DNA of 64,000 nt, taken from the NCBI RefSeq assembly GCF_026262505.1, contig NC_067205.1, forward strand, positions 19,589,645-19,653,644, given 5' to 3'. This DNA comes from Trichomonas vaginalis G3 (Eukaryota > Parabasalia > Trichomonadida > Trichomonadidae). Under the pieces are notes generated by a model. The model was not told the DNA's origin, ran no database searches, and saw only the letters and a list, made by a program, of their open reading frames with translations. Below are positions 17,464-26,979 of the stretch, piece by piece. Each line of letters begins with the position of its first letter. Within the stretch, counting starts at the first letter, position 1. The position numbers and the translations under genes are program-made.

Positions 17464-18701
17464 GCATTTCTATACCATGCGTAAACTGTCATGTAAGGTG
17501 GCATGTAGTCTTTACTTTGTCCCGTTGTTTGCGTATATCCTGAAACGCGATGTGTATGGTTTCCTCCTCCCTCAGTGTTACTCCAGTAACAATCTATAGC
17601 AAACTGAACGTTGTCTTTAACATCATATCCTTTACCTTTTGTCATTGCTGACCAATCCCAATATCTATGCTTATGCCAACCTGCTTGAGATGTACTTAAA
17701 TCTATGTAGTGACTGTGTGCAGGTAAGTTTTCACCTGAAATCGTTTTACTTCCACCTGTTTCCTTTGAAGAGTTTGCACAATACAAAAACCTGTCGACTA
17801 TTTGAGTCCAAGTTCCAAAACCAAGTACTACTTCTGGTCTGGTAGAGTTCATTGACGTATAAATAGAGCCTATAGGATATAATGTTTGAAGTATTTCCGT
17901 CTTTAATGTTTGAAGCTCTGTTTTGTCTGCTTTTTTATCTAACTCACTAGCCACATATGTTTTATCTGCTTTCTTCTCTAACTCACTAGCCACATTGTTT
18001 ATCTGCTTTCTTCTCTAATCACTAGCCCATTTTTTGTCTGCTTTTTTATCTAACTCACTAGCCAATATGTTTTATCTGCTTTCTCTCTAACACTCACTAG
18101 CCACATATGTTTTATCTGCTTTAAGGTCTAAACATTCTGAAACCCATCCTGTATCGGCTTTAAATTTAAAAGTCTTCATTGTCCGTTCATGGTACCAATC
18201 AACCCTTTCTATAATTTCATTATCTTTTTCATTGACATATTCCTTATCCGCCTTCTTCACTAACACACTAGCCACACTAGCCACATATGTTTTATCTGCT
18301 TTGCCATCTAACTTTTCTTGAAGTTCATCTACGTCATAGATGTTATGTGTATGATGTTTTTGTGGGTATGTTCTTTCTGTCCATGCGAGAATATAGTCTT
18401 TTGTTGCATCTACATACTCTTTGTCAGCTTTGTTGTCAACATCTGCTTTCAAAAGAAGTTCATCTATAGGTTTCTCGTTTAAGGTTCCTTTTGTTGGATT
18501 TATACAAACAGTATGGTTCTTGTTGTCTTGAAACAGAAACTCATCTGTCATTGGGTTTATCGTCAGTTTTAAGTTTCCTTCTTTCAATGACTCAGATATC
18601 TTAGAATAGTTTGAAAAGTTTGTTGTGTTCTTATTTAGAGCTTGTACAATGAGTTGTCGGTTGTGTTGTATTTCTCTCATAGACGCTGTTTCATTTGACA
18701 T
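17460..18701 (-). pseudogene. Phage-type tail-fibre gene, broken
   Basis: The tip-proximal part holds the collar/fibre signature known from caudovirus fibres: LYPIGSIYTSMNSTRPEV, FGTWTQIVDRFLYCA, PAHSHY and PPYMTVYAWYR. The shaft is built from repeats around KADKTYVASEL, reflected in repeated DNA near 17930-18300. A longer relative is in Polinton C (41369-44371). Likely the host-recognition spike of the predicted virion. Broken, about two or three breaks; the repeats make the count uncertain. Confidence 0.8.
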
Positions 18702-18719
18702 TTTTATTCTAGATAAAAA

Positions 18720-19568
18720 ATGCTTCCAATAGAAAAAGAAAATTCTAGAGTTGCTACAACTAAACCATTAGATGAACTTTTTACGAATGTCGGTCAAAAG
18801 TTTGAGACAGAGACCGTAAAGCATGAAGGCTATCGTTTTGACTACCCATTAAGATGGTTAAGAGACCCATCTGTCACAAAAGCTATTGGCTTTCGTAGAA
18901 TGAAGTTCATTTCAGAAGCCATACATGGTTTCCCATTTACGGTCGGTTTTGAAGTTCGATACTATAACAAAGAAAAACGTGCGTATGAGAAATTTGAACA
19001 GGGAAAACTTTTACAAGTGAATTTGCTTGTAAACTTAGAAACAACTCTTCAAGCTTTTCAAGAAAAAATAAACGATATCTATCTCGAATATGCAAACCAG
19101 TTTAACATTGACGAAGGAGAGTACCATCTCGATATTGTTTATGACAGGAAAAATGCAACTGTTAAAATCGATAGAATAGAAGACCTTGGAGAAAACGTTT
19201 ATATTTCTACAAAATATAACAACTTGGCATGGTATAGATTTTTGAGGATGTTAAATCAGCCTGCAGAATATCCAGTACACCCGGACTTTTATGAAGTCGA
19301 AAACCCTAATGGAACATATGAAAATGTTTTCGACTCAGATGCTATTATAGTTCATGCTTCATTTTCTGGTGCACAAAACTCTTTTTTATGCTTGGCAAAT
19401 GACTTTTACGAAAAACCTACAAAGCTATATGAACCACCAAGTGGAAGTATTTCGGATTTTCAAGTATGGTTTACAACAGATGGAAGAAAGAGAATAGTTC
19501 CATTATACCATGCGTTTTACTTAGAACTTAGTTTCATATACAACTACTATCGAACGGTAAAAATATAA
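18720..19568 (+). CDS. Conserved Polinton structural-type protein, paralogue 2
   Basis: 282 residues, head to head with the fibre gene (18 bp between starts). Shares YRFDYPLRWLRDPSVTKAIG, HASFSGAQNSFLCLANDFY, FQVWFTTDG and FYLELSFIYNYY with the 12203-13063 protein. The paralogue pair is conserved in Polinton C, so both are probably needed, perhaps as two minor capsid or fibre-anchor subunits. Function unknown. Confidence 0.7.
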   Translation: MLPIEKENSRVATTKPLDELFTNVGQKFETETVKHEGYRFDYPLRWLRDPSVTKAIGFRRMKFISEAIHGFPFTVGFEVRYYNKEKRAYEKFEQGKLLQVNLLVNLETTLQAFQEKINDIYLEYANQFNIDEGEYHLDIVYDRKNATVKIDRIEDLGENVYISTKYNNLAWYRFLRMLNQPAEYPVHPDFYEVENPNGTYENVFDSDAIIVHASFSGAQNSFLCLANDFYEKPTKLYEPPSGSISDFQVWFTTDGRKRIVPLYHAFYLELSFIYNYYRTVKI

Positions 19569-19572
19569 TTTT

Positions 19573-19815
19573 TTAATACGGTTGAGGTGTTGGATTTGGT
19601 TGCCAACTAGACTGTGGTGCAGGTTCAGGCTGTTGTATAACAGGAGCTTGTTCTTCTGGTTCAGGGTCTTTAGGTATAATACCAACGAATTGACCTACTC
19701 TTTTACCAATATTTTTGACTCCGTTCCAAATTCCTCTTCCGACAGATTTTATTCCATTCCATATACCTCTTCCAACATTTCGAAAGAAGTTTCCTATTCT
19801 TCCAAAGAAACCCAT
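19573..19815 (-). CDS. Small amphipathic basic virion-type protein
   Basis: 80 residues. N-terminal half repeats an amphipathic Gly-Ile-Trp unit (GRGIWNGIKSVGRGIWNGVK), which is basic and membrane-seeking; the C-terminal half is Pro/Gln-rich. Comparable to the small core or membrane-lytic peptides of adenovirus-like virions. It converges with the structural gene before it, 4 bp apart. Confidence 0.55.
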   Translation of the reverse strand: MGFFGRIGNFFRNVGRGIWNGIKSVGRGIWNGVKNIGKRVGQFVGIIPKDPEPEEQAPVIQQPEPAPQSSWQPNPTPQPY

Positions 19816-19833
19816 TTTACTATATGTAAAAAT

Positions 19834-20196
19834 CTAATGTCCGCCTAGTCTCTTACGTTTCCTGTTGAGTTCCATAGCATTCTTTAACTGGAGCTCATAC
19901 ATTCTGTTTCTCCTCTGGTAGAAAACATATTCTGGGTCAACTCCTGTGTTCGCGTCATCTGCATAAAGTTGTTTATATCCCACTTCAGGGTTTGTATAAA
20001 ACTCTTTCCATCTCATATTTGCATACCATGGTGGCAAACCTAACGCAGCGTCATTTGACATGGCAGTTTGCATTTGTACATCTGTTGGCACTTGACCATA
20101 GTTTGCCATTGCAGTTTGTATTCTAACTTCATTTGGAATATTCTCTGGGTTTGGTTGTCCAGGTTGCTGTGCATTCGCTAAGTTCTGTGCGTCCAT
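19834..20196 (-). CDS. Unknown small Polinton protein, 120 aa
   Basis: 120 residues, Gln/Asn/Pro-rich in the first third with a repeated QTAMANYGQVP / QTAMSNDAALG segment, and a basic end (ELNRKRKRLGG). It lies in a run of small minus-strand genes near the right end of the element. No domain recognised. Confidence 0.55.
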   Translation of the reverse strand: MDAQNLANAQQPGQPNPENIPNEVRIQTAMANYGQVPTDVQMQTAMSNDAALGLPPWYANMRWKEFYTNPEVGYKQLYADDANTGVDPEYVFYQRRNRMYELQLKNAMELNRKRKRLGGH

Positions 20197-20219
20197 TTAA
20201 TATTAGATAAAAATATCTC

Positions 20220-20351
20220 TTACGAGTACATATACTGAACATTTGCAGGCATCGGTTCATCTTCATATTCTCTATATCTTTCTGCCACGTCAAAGAAGTA
20301 AATGACACAATGGAAAAAACCTAAAACAAGTAGTCCTATTTCAAACCACAT
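20220..20351 (-). CDS. Single-pass membrane microprotein, 43 aa
   Basis: 43 codons starting 16 bp inside the 3' end of the methylase gene. Residues 3-20 (FEIGLLVLGFFHCVIYFF) form one transmembrane segment, followed by an acidic tail (ERYREYEDEP). A 46-residue protein of the same layout sits near the right end of Polinton B (30758-30898), which supports it as real. Perhaps a virion membrane or lysis-type protein; that is a guess. Confidence 0.5.
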   Translation of the reverse strand: MWFEIGLLVLGFFHCVIYFFDVAERYREYEDEPMPANVQYMYS

Positions 20352-21154
20352 TTACCTACCAATAAAATTTCTTTGTTATGACACTTTCTCCGGTTTATAG
20401 GACCTCTCTCATATTCTATCTTATCGTATCTAAACTCATAGTCATGTATGTCCTCTAACCATCTCATAACGGTTTCCAAACCACTTTTATCGGATGTAAA
20501 GTAAAAGCATGGATGGTTATGTAAAACGTCTAAAGTTTCTAAAGAGTCTCTCAAAGTCCAGTCTACTTGGTATTGAAAATCGTATGTGTTATAGAACGGC
20601 GGGTCTACTATAAAGAAAACATTTTCCTTGTCTTTAAATTTTTCATACAACTCTGTCCAATGACATCTCACAAACTCTATACCCTCAGTATATTTTTCTA
20701 TGTCCTCTTTGAAAACCTTTGTATAGTTAAGATATAAAACGTTTGACATAAGTGTTTCAATGTCATGAACTCTTATAGAACCACTATATAATAGTCTAGC
20801 AGATATACTATCCCAGTCTATATATTCTACTTTTTTCAAAACCTCTCTGACAATATTTTTCTTATCTAATGGTATACGTTCCATCTTACCTATAGGTATC
20901 TTTTCTTTCAACTCACTCAATATTTTGTTTGTGTCTGGTATATGTTTGAGACGGTTCATATAGTTGTCGAAGTCATTGCATATAATCTTTGAGTCAGGAA
21001 ATATTGTATGGCACAGATGGGATATATAGAAACTTCCACCGAACAAATCTACAAATGTTAGACCATTCGGTAGTTTCTTAAGTTCTCTCAATAGAATATC
21101 TTTACATCTACTCTTATTTCCAAAGAAGGGTAACGGTGGTTTTGTAAAATTCAT
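20336..21154 (-). CDS. DNA adenine-N6 methyltransferase (Dam/D12 class)
   Basis: 272 residues with the D12 motif set: PLPFFGNKSR near residue 7 (SAM-binding N-terminal motif), FVDLFGGSF near residue 34 (motif I) and FIVDPPFYNTY near residue 180 (catalytic DPPY class). It would methylate adenine in a short DNA target. Trichomonas DNA is known to carry N6-methyladenine, and element-encoded methylases are one possible source. It is the outermost long gene before the right end. Confidence 0.9.
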   Translation of the reverse strand: MNFTKPPLPFFGNKSRCKDILLRELKKLPNGLTFVDLFGGSFYISHLCHTIFPDSKIICNDFDNYMNRLKHIPDTNKILSELKEKIPIGKMERIPLDKKNIVREVLKKVEYIDWDSISARLLYSGSIRVHDIETLMSNVLYLNYTKVFKEDIEKYTEGIEFVRCHWTELYEKFKDKENVFFIVDPPFYNTYDFQYQVDWTLRDSLETLDVLHNHPCFYFTSDKSGLETVMRWLEDIHDYEFRYDKIEYERGPINRRKCHNKEILLVGKCGLK

Positions 21155-21338
21155 TTTATATATATAATAAAAATGTTTTTTCCTGAAAAGTGACAGAAAA
21201 GGCTTCTCAAAGTATACTTCTTGGAACGCCCGTAACTTTTCTGTAGCGACGATAGACCCTTACTTGTCCGGACATAGTTATACTATTTTGAGTCCTCTAC
21301 CGAAAAGTCAACGACAACGACTTTCAAAAATTTTAAGG

Positions 21339-21480
21339 GCTAGAAGGCACGAAGTGCCTGGGAAGCCCCCTTCACCAAAAAAAACCTCATTTATACTTCA
21401 TTGTATACTAAACATCTTCGGGGCTAGAGGGCACGAAGTGCCTGGAGGCCCCACTACCCTTTTTTTTTTTTTTTTTTTTT
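21339..21480. repeat. Two related GAA-loop stem-loops and a T-run
   Basis: 21345-21359 reads AGGCAC-GAA-GTGCCT and 21430-21442 reads GGCAC-GAA-GTGCC, each enclosed by an outer GGGCT/AGCCCC or GGGGC/GCCCC pairing. A run of about 22 T follows the second. It resembles a bacterial intrinsic terminator in form, but in a eukaryote this is more likely a repeated hairpin module, like those in Polintons B and C. Confidence 0.75.
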
Positions 21481-21515
21481 ATTTCAAAGAATGTTAAACA
21501 TCGAATTTCAATTCG

Positions 21516-21576
21516 AGAAAGGAGTTTACAAATGCAGGGTAAAGGGACAATACCCTGCATTTGTTAACTCCTTTCT
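21516..21576. repeat. 26-bp inverted repeat, candidate Polinton A terminus
   Basis: Arms 21516-21541 and 21551-21576 are complementary over 26 bp with one mismatch, around a 9-bp loop; an arm begins AGAAAGGAGTT and the right arm ends in CT. Polintons end in AG...CT, so 21576 could be the terminus, with the inner arm a snap-back copy. The opposite end is outside the window, so this stays unproven. Confidence 0.5.
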
Positions 21577-21650
21577 TGTAAAACCTTCCTCCAAAAAAAT
21601 ATAAAGATCACATTCTTCTTAAAACTCTCAAAATCTCATTATTTCAATCT

Positions 21651-23245
21651 ATAGATCCGTATTTTTCCCAAGTGAGCGGGGTATCTCCAATCCCAGCCCT
21701 ATCGTCCTCCTAGTGTCAGTTTTCAATATAAAATCCAAATTTTTTTTGAAAATAAAAATTTCGAGAAATTTTTCTAATTTTTTTTCTTTGATTTCAATAA
21801 TTCAAAATAAATTTGGGAGTAAAAAGACACTATTTAATGAAATTCATATGAGTGAATGTGGATAAATACTCTCAAAACATACAATTTATCTATTTTTTCT
21901 TTATATTATCAACTAATTAGTGATGATTTTTTTGAATCAGATTTTTTTTTCATTAAAAACATAATATATAACACAACAATGATGCACACATACGTATCTA
22001 CACATCAAAATATAAAGCTTGTTTTGGTCTGGGCATCCCAACCCAAAATTCTTAAAAAATTGAATAAAATTGAATACTTGGGGCTGGGATACCCATCCCA
22101 AAACCGAATTGAATTTTTTGAATTAAAGAATATATTTATGTATTTATAATATACATGTGATGTCTATAAAAAATACTAAATTCTAAAAAAAATTCAATTT
22201 ATTCAAAACGTATACTAAGTGATCACTTCATTAGTAGGATCAGCAATCCTACTAAATGGTGAGAACGCCACTAACTAAAAAGGGAGTCCTTGGAGCTCTT
22301 GATCTCTTGTCAGTAGAGTTCATAATGAGGCATGGCATCTACTGATTAGAGATCAGAGCAATCCTACCTTACCTTCAGGAGCTACAAAGCTCCTAATCGT
22401 TACGAGAGGGAGCCTTGGAGCTCCTGAAGCTCATCAGCAGAGGCTATTTACCATTTGGGCCTCTTCTGATGAAAGATGCGAAACACGTCTACGAACCAGG
22501 AGCTTCAAAGCTTCTAATCCTTACTAAAGGGAGCTTTGGAGCTCCTGAGTCTCCATCAACAGAGTCCCAGATGGTAAATGTCCTTTGCTGATGAAAGATG
22601 CGAAACACATCTACGAACCAGGAGCTCCAAAGCTCCTAATCCTTACGAAAGAAAGCTTTGGAGCTCCTGAAACTCCTTTTACTATAAAATAGGACAGTTT
22701 TCTTCTGAGGTTCTCATCAAATCTAAGACTTCAGAAGAAAGCTGTCCTATCAATGTATACTTACACTCTCATGGACTACAAGTGTACAATTTTAAGGCAG
22801 AGATTATCCGAGGCCTCTCATCAAATGAGGGACCTCGGATAATCTCTACCTTAAGTAGTCAAATAACTTTTCTCACTATTTAGGAACAAAAGAACAAGAG
22901 TTGGAGTACTTTAAGGCAAGATTTTTCCGAAATCTCTCATCGAATGAGAGACTTCGGAAGGACCTTGCCAAATCATTGAACGCCAATATCCTTGGAACTG
23001 AGCTAGAACCAGGGAGAAGTAGCATACTATAGAGCACGATGGTAATCTCGGAAATGCTTATATCGCCCCAAGCACAATATTTAAGAAGTCTAACTCATAT
23101 ATACAAGAAGTCAGGCTGAATAGATATTGTGCATATGGTTTGCAGAACTCTCATGATATTTAAAATTCATGTTATCCCAAAAAGGTGACACTTTGGGTGT
23201 ATCGTCCATCCCAGGGATGCAAAAATCACATCACCTTGGATCTAT
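21651..23245 (+). mobile_element. 1.6-kb non-autonomous DNA transposon, left copy
   Basis: Begins ATAGATCC and ends GGATCTAT (8-bp terminal inverted repeats). It is flanked by a perfect 10-bp target duplication, ATTTCAATCT at 21641-21650 and 23246-23255. The interior has no gene; it holds a series of different stem-loops, for example around AGGAGCTCCAAAGCTCCT and the pair near 22800-22850. A near-identical copy lies inverted at 31944-33535. The target length points to the Mutator-like or hAT-like range; a Mutator-like origin is my preference. Confidence 0.9.
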
Positions 23246-23255
23246 ATTTCAATCT

Positions 23256-23480
23256 TATAATCATAAATAAACATACTCTTTCTATCTAATATTTCTCTAT
23301 TCCTTAATTTTCTTATGAAATTTGTTATTTTTTATTTAATTTTTAAAATTTTCAATTTTTTTGGATAATTTTATTCAATTTTATGATAATTTATTCTATT
23401 CTCATTATATAATAATATTGTTCATTTTTATTTTTTTAATTTTTCAATGCATACGATAATTTTTAATTCAATTTTTAACG
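23256..23480. other. AT-rich spacer, nothing recognised
   Basis: Highly AT-rich sequence between the target duplication of the left transposon and the stem-loop array. No gene or repeat seen. Confidence 0.6.
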
Positions 23481-24551
23481 AATGTTTTGATGGGATGAGC
23501 TTACTGAGCATAGGCTCATCCCATCAAAACATTCCCTTAAAAACTCTGGCCTTCATCGAGGCCAGAGTTTACAATTCATCAGCTCAGAGCCAAGTTCCTC
23601 GACGGTCGTCCTCATTAGGCCCGATCCGAGAGGAACTTGGCTCTTCATTAAAATCACAAGCTCTGGCCATTGCTAAGGCCAGAGCTTCGCAAACCATCCT
23701 CGGGCCGGTTTCCTCAAAGACCGCCCTGATTCGGGGCGGCCGGAGAGGAAACCAGCCCCGAGAGAGTTCCCATACGAAGCTCTGGCCCAAGCAAAGGCCA
23801 GAGCCTGCAAATACAATCCTCAGGGCCGAGTTTTGCGATGATCGTCGATCATGTCGACGGTCTCGCAAGAACTCGGCCCTGAAAGACATACAAATACAGG
23901 CTCTGGCCCTAGCAAAGGCCAGGGCTTCGCTTACTGTCCTCAGGGCCGGCTTTCTCAAATGCCGTCCTGATCTAGGGCGGCAGGAGAGGAATCCGGCCCT
24001 GGGAACATCCAAATACGAAGCTCTGGCCCAAGCAAAGGCCAGAGCCTGCAAAATACTCAATGTTCAACAATTACAAATCTCATGTCACCCAGAAAGCTAT
24101 GAAGGAAGCCCTTTCTCTAGGTTAGGACTTCCTTCATAGCTTTCTGGTACTGAGTGGAGTGGTTTTGGCTTCCATTGCCGCTCACTCCAGTAAGATCACG
24201 AGATTGTACAAAAGCCACGGCAAGTGCATTCCAACACCATAAATACACTTGCCGTGGAATAAGGTTGCGAGTGCCTGCTGCTTCAACCGAGATTTGCAGC
24301 AGACACTCGCAATGATAACTAAAATTCATCATAAAGCTGGGAAATGGGCCTTTTCTCAAGGTCAAATCCCATTTCTCAGCTTTATGATATTGAAACGAAC
24401 ATTTTGAGAGGTTATTACTGTTTTTCCCGGAATCATCTTGAGATTCCGGGAAAGTCATAGCAAGTGTAATCTATTAGCATAGATACACTTGCTATGACAC
24501 ATATATGCCAGCATCTGCTGCTTACCCCCAAATAAGTAGCAGATGCTCGGC
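23481..24551. repeat. Array of about 16 different stem-loops
   Basis: Consecutive inverted repeats cover almost the whole kilobase. Examples: 20-bp perfect arms at 23481-23500/23514-23533; AAACTCTGGCCT/AGGCCAGAGTTT at 23541-23570; 15-bp arms at 23586-23600/23630-23644; and further pairs at about 23819-23883, 23938-24002, 24091-24147, 24212-24257, 24267-24311, 24330-24388, 24427-24451, 24456-24497 and 24507-24551. A short hairpin with TCTGGCC/GGCCAGA arms recurs between longer ones. GC content is far above the surroundings. Long frames here are open only because of composition. Confidence 0.9.
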
Positions 24552-24954
24552 ATCACATCTTGAGATCCTTATTATCTGCGTATTTTTCATTTTAATATAT
24601 ATAAATGTGTGTGTCTAACACAAGTCTATATGCGCCATGTAAAATATACACTAATACACACATATTGATCATAATTAATAAGATATCAAACTATAAAAAC
24701 TGAGATATTACTATAAACTATATGTATTATTATTATATAGGTACCATACTATAAGGTCATATGAATATTATTGAAATTAGACACACTTTATATAATTTTA
24801 TAATGTGAATAACTTGGGTCATAATTTTTTTTACGTAATTCCTACACGAAATGATCGGCATTATCCTAGTCTATCTGCGTGCAAAATACCAAGGAACAAA
24901 TCAAATACTCACCATATCTTTTTTTAAAAAGGTCCAATCGGTGTATGGTGATTT
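24552..24954. other. AT-rich spacer, nothing recognised
   Basis: Low-complexity AT-rich sequence between the stem-loop array and the polymerase fragment. No gene, terminal repeat or target duplication recognised. Confidence 0.6.
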
Positions 24955-26343
24955 TCACCTCACATGGCACAACCCCAAAACTTTCGGAATTCCTTCTAAA
25001 GTATAAAGTCTCGCGATAGCGGATGGATATAGTGAGACAGCATCGAAGTCAGCAATGAGTTTCATTTCGCTCTTTTGTTTCTTATTATCAGCTAACATAC
25101 ATCTTCCACCTTGAATACAGCGTGAAATAAACTCACGAGGTTTATTTGATAGGTCATATAAATTTCCATTAGGGAAGTATACTCTGTTCTCAAATAATTT
25201 ATTAGCAATTGAACAAATGCTAACGTAATCATAAACGTTTAAATCAAATTCTTTTAATATATCATTTCTGAACTTAACGAAACCTTCTCTTAAAATCCTT
25301 ACGTCCTGTTTACAGTAAAATGAGCTATATTTTTCTAAATCGAAATGGTTTTCATCTATTCTGCAGTTTTCGATTAAATCTATGTTTTTCATGAACGTTT
25401 CAACATCCTGGACAAACTTACATGCTTCAGAAATGACACCAGTTCTGTTATCATTAGCTAATAAAGAACTTGAATAGTATTTGTATGGGAATACTTCCTT
25501 AGGACCTGTTTGTAAATGAAACATTTCTGGGAACTTCTTAAGTTTTGTACTAATAACTGTGTAAGAATCTTTTATAATGATTGCTTTACCTTTATATATT
25601 TCCGTTATCTGCATTGTTCTAGAACTCTTAATAATCGGTGTTCCTTTAGTTTCTGTTAAATGCCTTAAAATGAAATTGATATCATAACTGAGGTTATGAA
25701 AATATACTAAACTCTTATCTGGAATTCTTTCTAAAAATTCTGTTGCACAATTTTGACCCCAAATGCTTTCACTCTCTGAACCATCTTCACTGTCATAACA
25801 AATGTTAAAAGCTTTATGAACTCCATCAGTGCTGCATTCAAAGTCAGCGAAGAAAACGTGTTCATAAATGAATTTATGTTTTGATTCTGAGCTATCCTTG
25901 CTTTCGGACTTTTTCTTTAACTGAACACAGTAGTTGGGAGTATAATTTAAATCTTTAAACGGTGCAAGTTTTTATTTATATAAATCTGTTGTATAAGTGA
26001 AAAGTTCTCCATAAGATAAAGGTTCAAAGTAATTGCACTCTCTTAATGTTTTCAAAATTTCCCATAAAGGAGTTGTTCGTGAAGAATCAATAATAAATTT
26101 ATTTTCTCTTGGGTCTTCATCTAGCGCTTGAAGAATTGCTTTGATTTTTCTTTGATCCGGCGATTTTTTGTCAATTTTTATGATGGGCGCCTTTTTGTTC
26201 ATGAAGTGATACATCCTAACATGATACGTTACAGTGGAATAGCTGGGAGCATCCATACCGAAGCATTTTACCAATGTCTCGTAGATTTTTTTACAGTCTT
26301 TGCATTTTTTTGCAAGAGCGAGGATGTTTTCTTTATGATTCAT
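24955..26343 (-). pseudogene. Polinton-type DNA polymerase B fragment with HTH-like N-terminus
   Basis: Minus-strand fossil of the polymerase type found in Polinton C: TTPLWEILKTLRECNYFEPL, an exonuclease region, then the palm motif A area DFDAVSLYPSAIARLYTL, after which the family sequence is not continued. Broken, about two breaks. The first 85 residues (KKIYETLVKCFGMDAPSYST, RKIKAILQALDEDPR) are not seen in the C copy and look like two helix-turn-helix units of the mariner type. The start is followed closely upstream by E2F-like sites. Confidence 0.75.
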
Positions 26344-26359
26344 TAAAAAAATGAAAAAA

Positions 26360-26382
26360 TCCCGCCAAAATTTCCCGCGAAA
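26360..26382 (-). promoter_or_regulatory. Two adjacent E2F-like sites
   Basis: On the minus strand TTTCGCGGGAAA (26371-26382) is followed by TTTTGGCGGGA (26360-26370), both good matches to the E2F/DP consensus. They lie about 17 bp upstream of the ATG at 26343, with an initiator-like TCATTTT between. A single TTTTGGCGGGA also occurs near 35198. Use as a promoter is inference. Confidence 0.5.
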
Positions 26383-26614
26383 CCGCCTCTTGTCTCAAAA
26401 TTCATTTTATATCCCGGCATGGCGCCAAAATACAACATACTCATCATATACATATATTCATATTTTTTATTATATATTTATAATCAGCATATATCTCCTT
26501 TAATAGTCTCATATAGAGCGCTGTGCTAAATGCACCTTTGGACACCCTATATCATAAAATAAAAGGTTTCAATGAATGACATGAAACAGTTTTATTATTA
26601 TTAATAAATGTTTA
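26383..26614. other. AT-rich gap, nothing recognised
   Basis: No gene or repeat identified between the E2F-like sites and the BspA fragment. Confidence 0.6.
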
Positions 26615-26979
26615 TTAAGATAAAAGAATAACGATAAATACAAAATAATTTAGTGATGAAACGCATTTACCAACTTGTTTACAAGTAAAGTTTACACACT
26701 TAGAAAGTGAGTTCTTACTGATGCCAGAGTTGATCAACATTTCTTTGAACAAAATAGTTTTGTTATCATAATCAATTCCACATGTGAGAGATTTGATTTA
26801 GAATTGAAAACCAAAGATTTCATTTTAGAACATCGATAAAAAGAGAAACTTCCAATGGTTGTCAACTCTGAACCAAATGAAAATGAATCAATCAAAGAAA
26901 CTTCAGAAAACGCATAATCACCAATAGTCTTGACACTAGAAAGTGAAGGAAATGATGTGAGTCCTGAAAATGAATTCAA
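26615..26979 (-). pseudogene. BspA-type leucine-rich-repeat gene, 3' fragment
   Basis: A host gene remnant. The 5' part reads LTSFPSLSSVKTIGDYAFSE and SELTTIGSFSFYRCSKMKSL, the TpLRR pattern of the large trichomonad BspA surface family. Near 26780-26800 the frame shifts by one, after which a C-terminal part continues (CGIDYDNKTILFKEM, ending in a hydrophobic FVFIVILLS). The 5' end is cut at the junction with Polinton B near 26979. A non-functional fragment. Confidence 0.7.

Larger units (their letters stand above)
1..21576. mobile_element. Polinton/Maverick A (left end outside window)
   Basis: About 21.6 kb carrying the Polinton gene set: double-jelly-roll capsid, penton-like protein, packaging ATPase, SF3 helicase, B-family polymerase, rve integrase and a phage-type fibre, plus HNH, KilA-N and Dam-type methylase genes. 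Most genes read open, so the copy looks largely whole in the visible part; the integrase and fibre genes are broken (about four breaks in all). The right end is placed at the stem-loop ending at 21576 because gene content stops there and a transposon target duplication starts at 21641; this end is an inference. Relatively young by its preserved reading frames. No adenain-like protease was recognised; it may lie to the left. Confidence 0.85.

Noticed and set aside
21420-21480. Bacterial rho-independent terminator
   Set aside because: The form fits, but the setting is eukaryotic, and the hairpin recurs without a T-run at 21345.
23447-24139. A 230-codon frame and an opposing 158-codon frame
   Set aside because: Both lie over the GC-rich stem-loop array and reflect its composition; the peptide only mirrors hairpin repeats.
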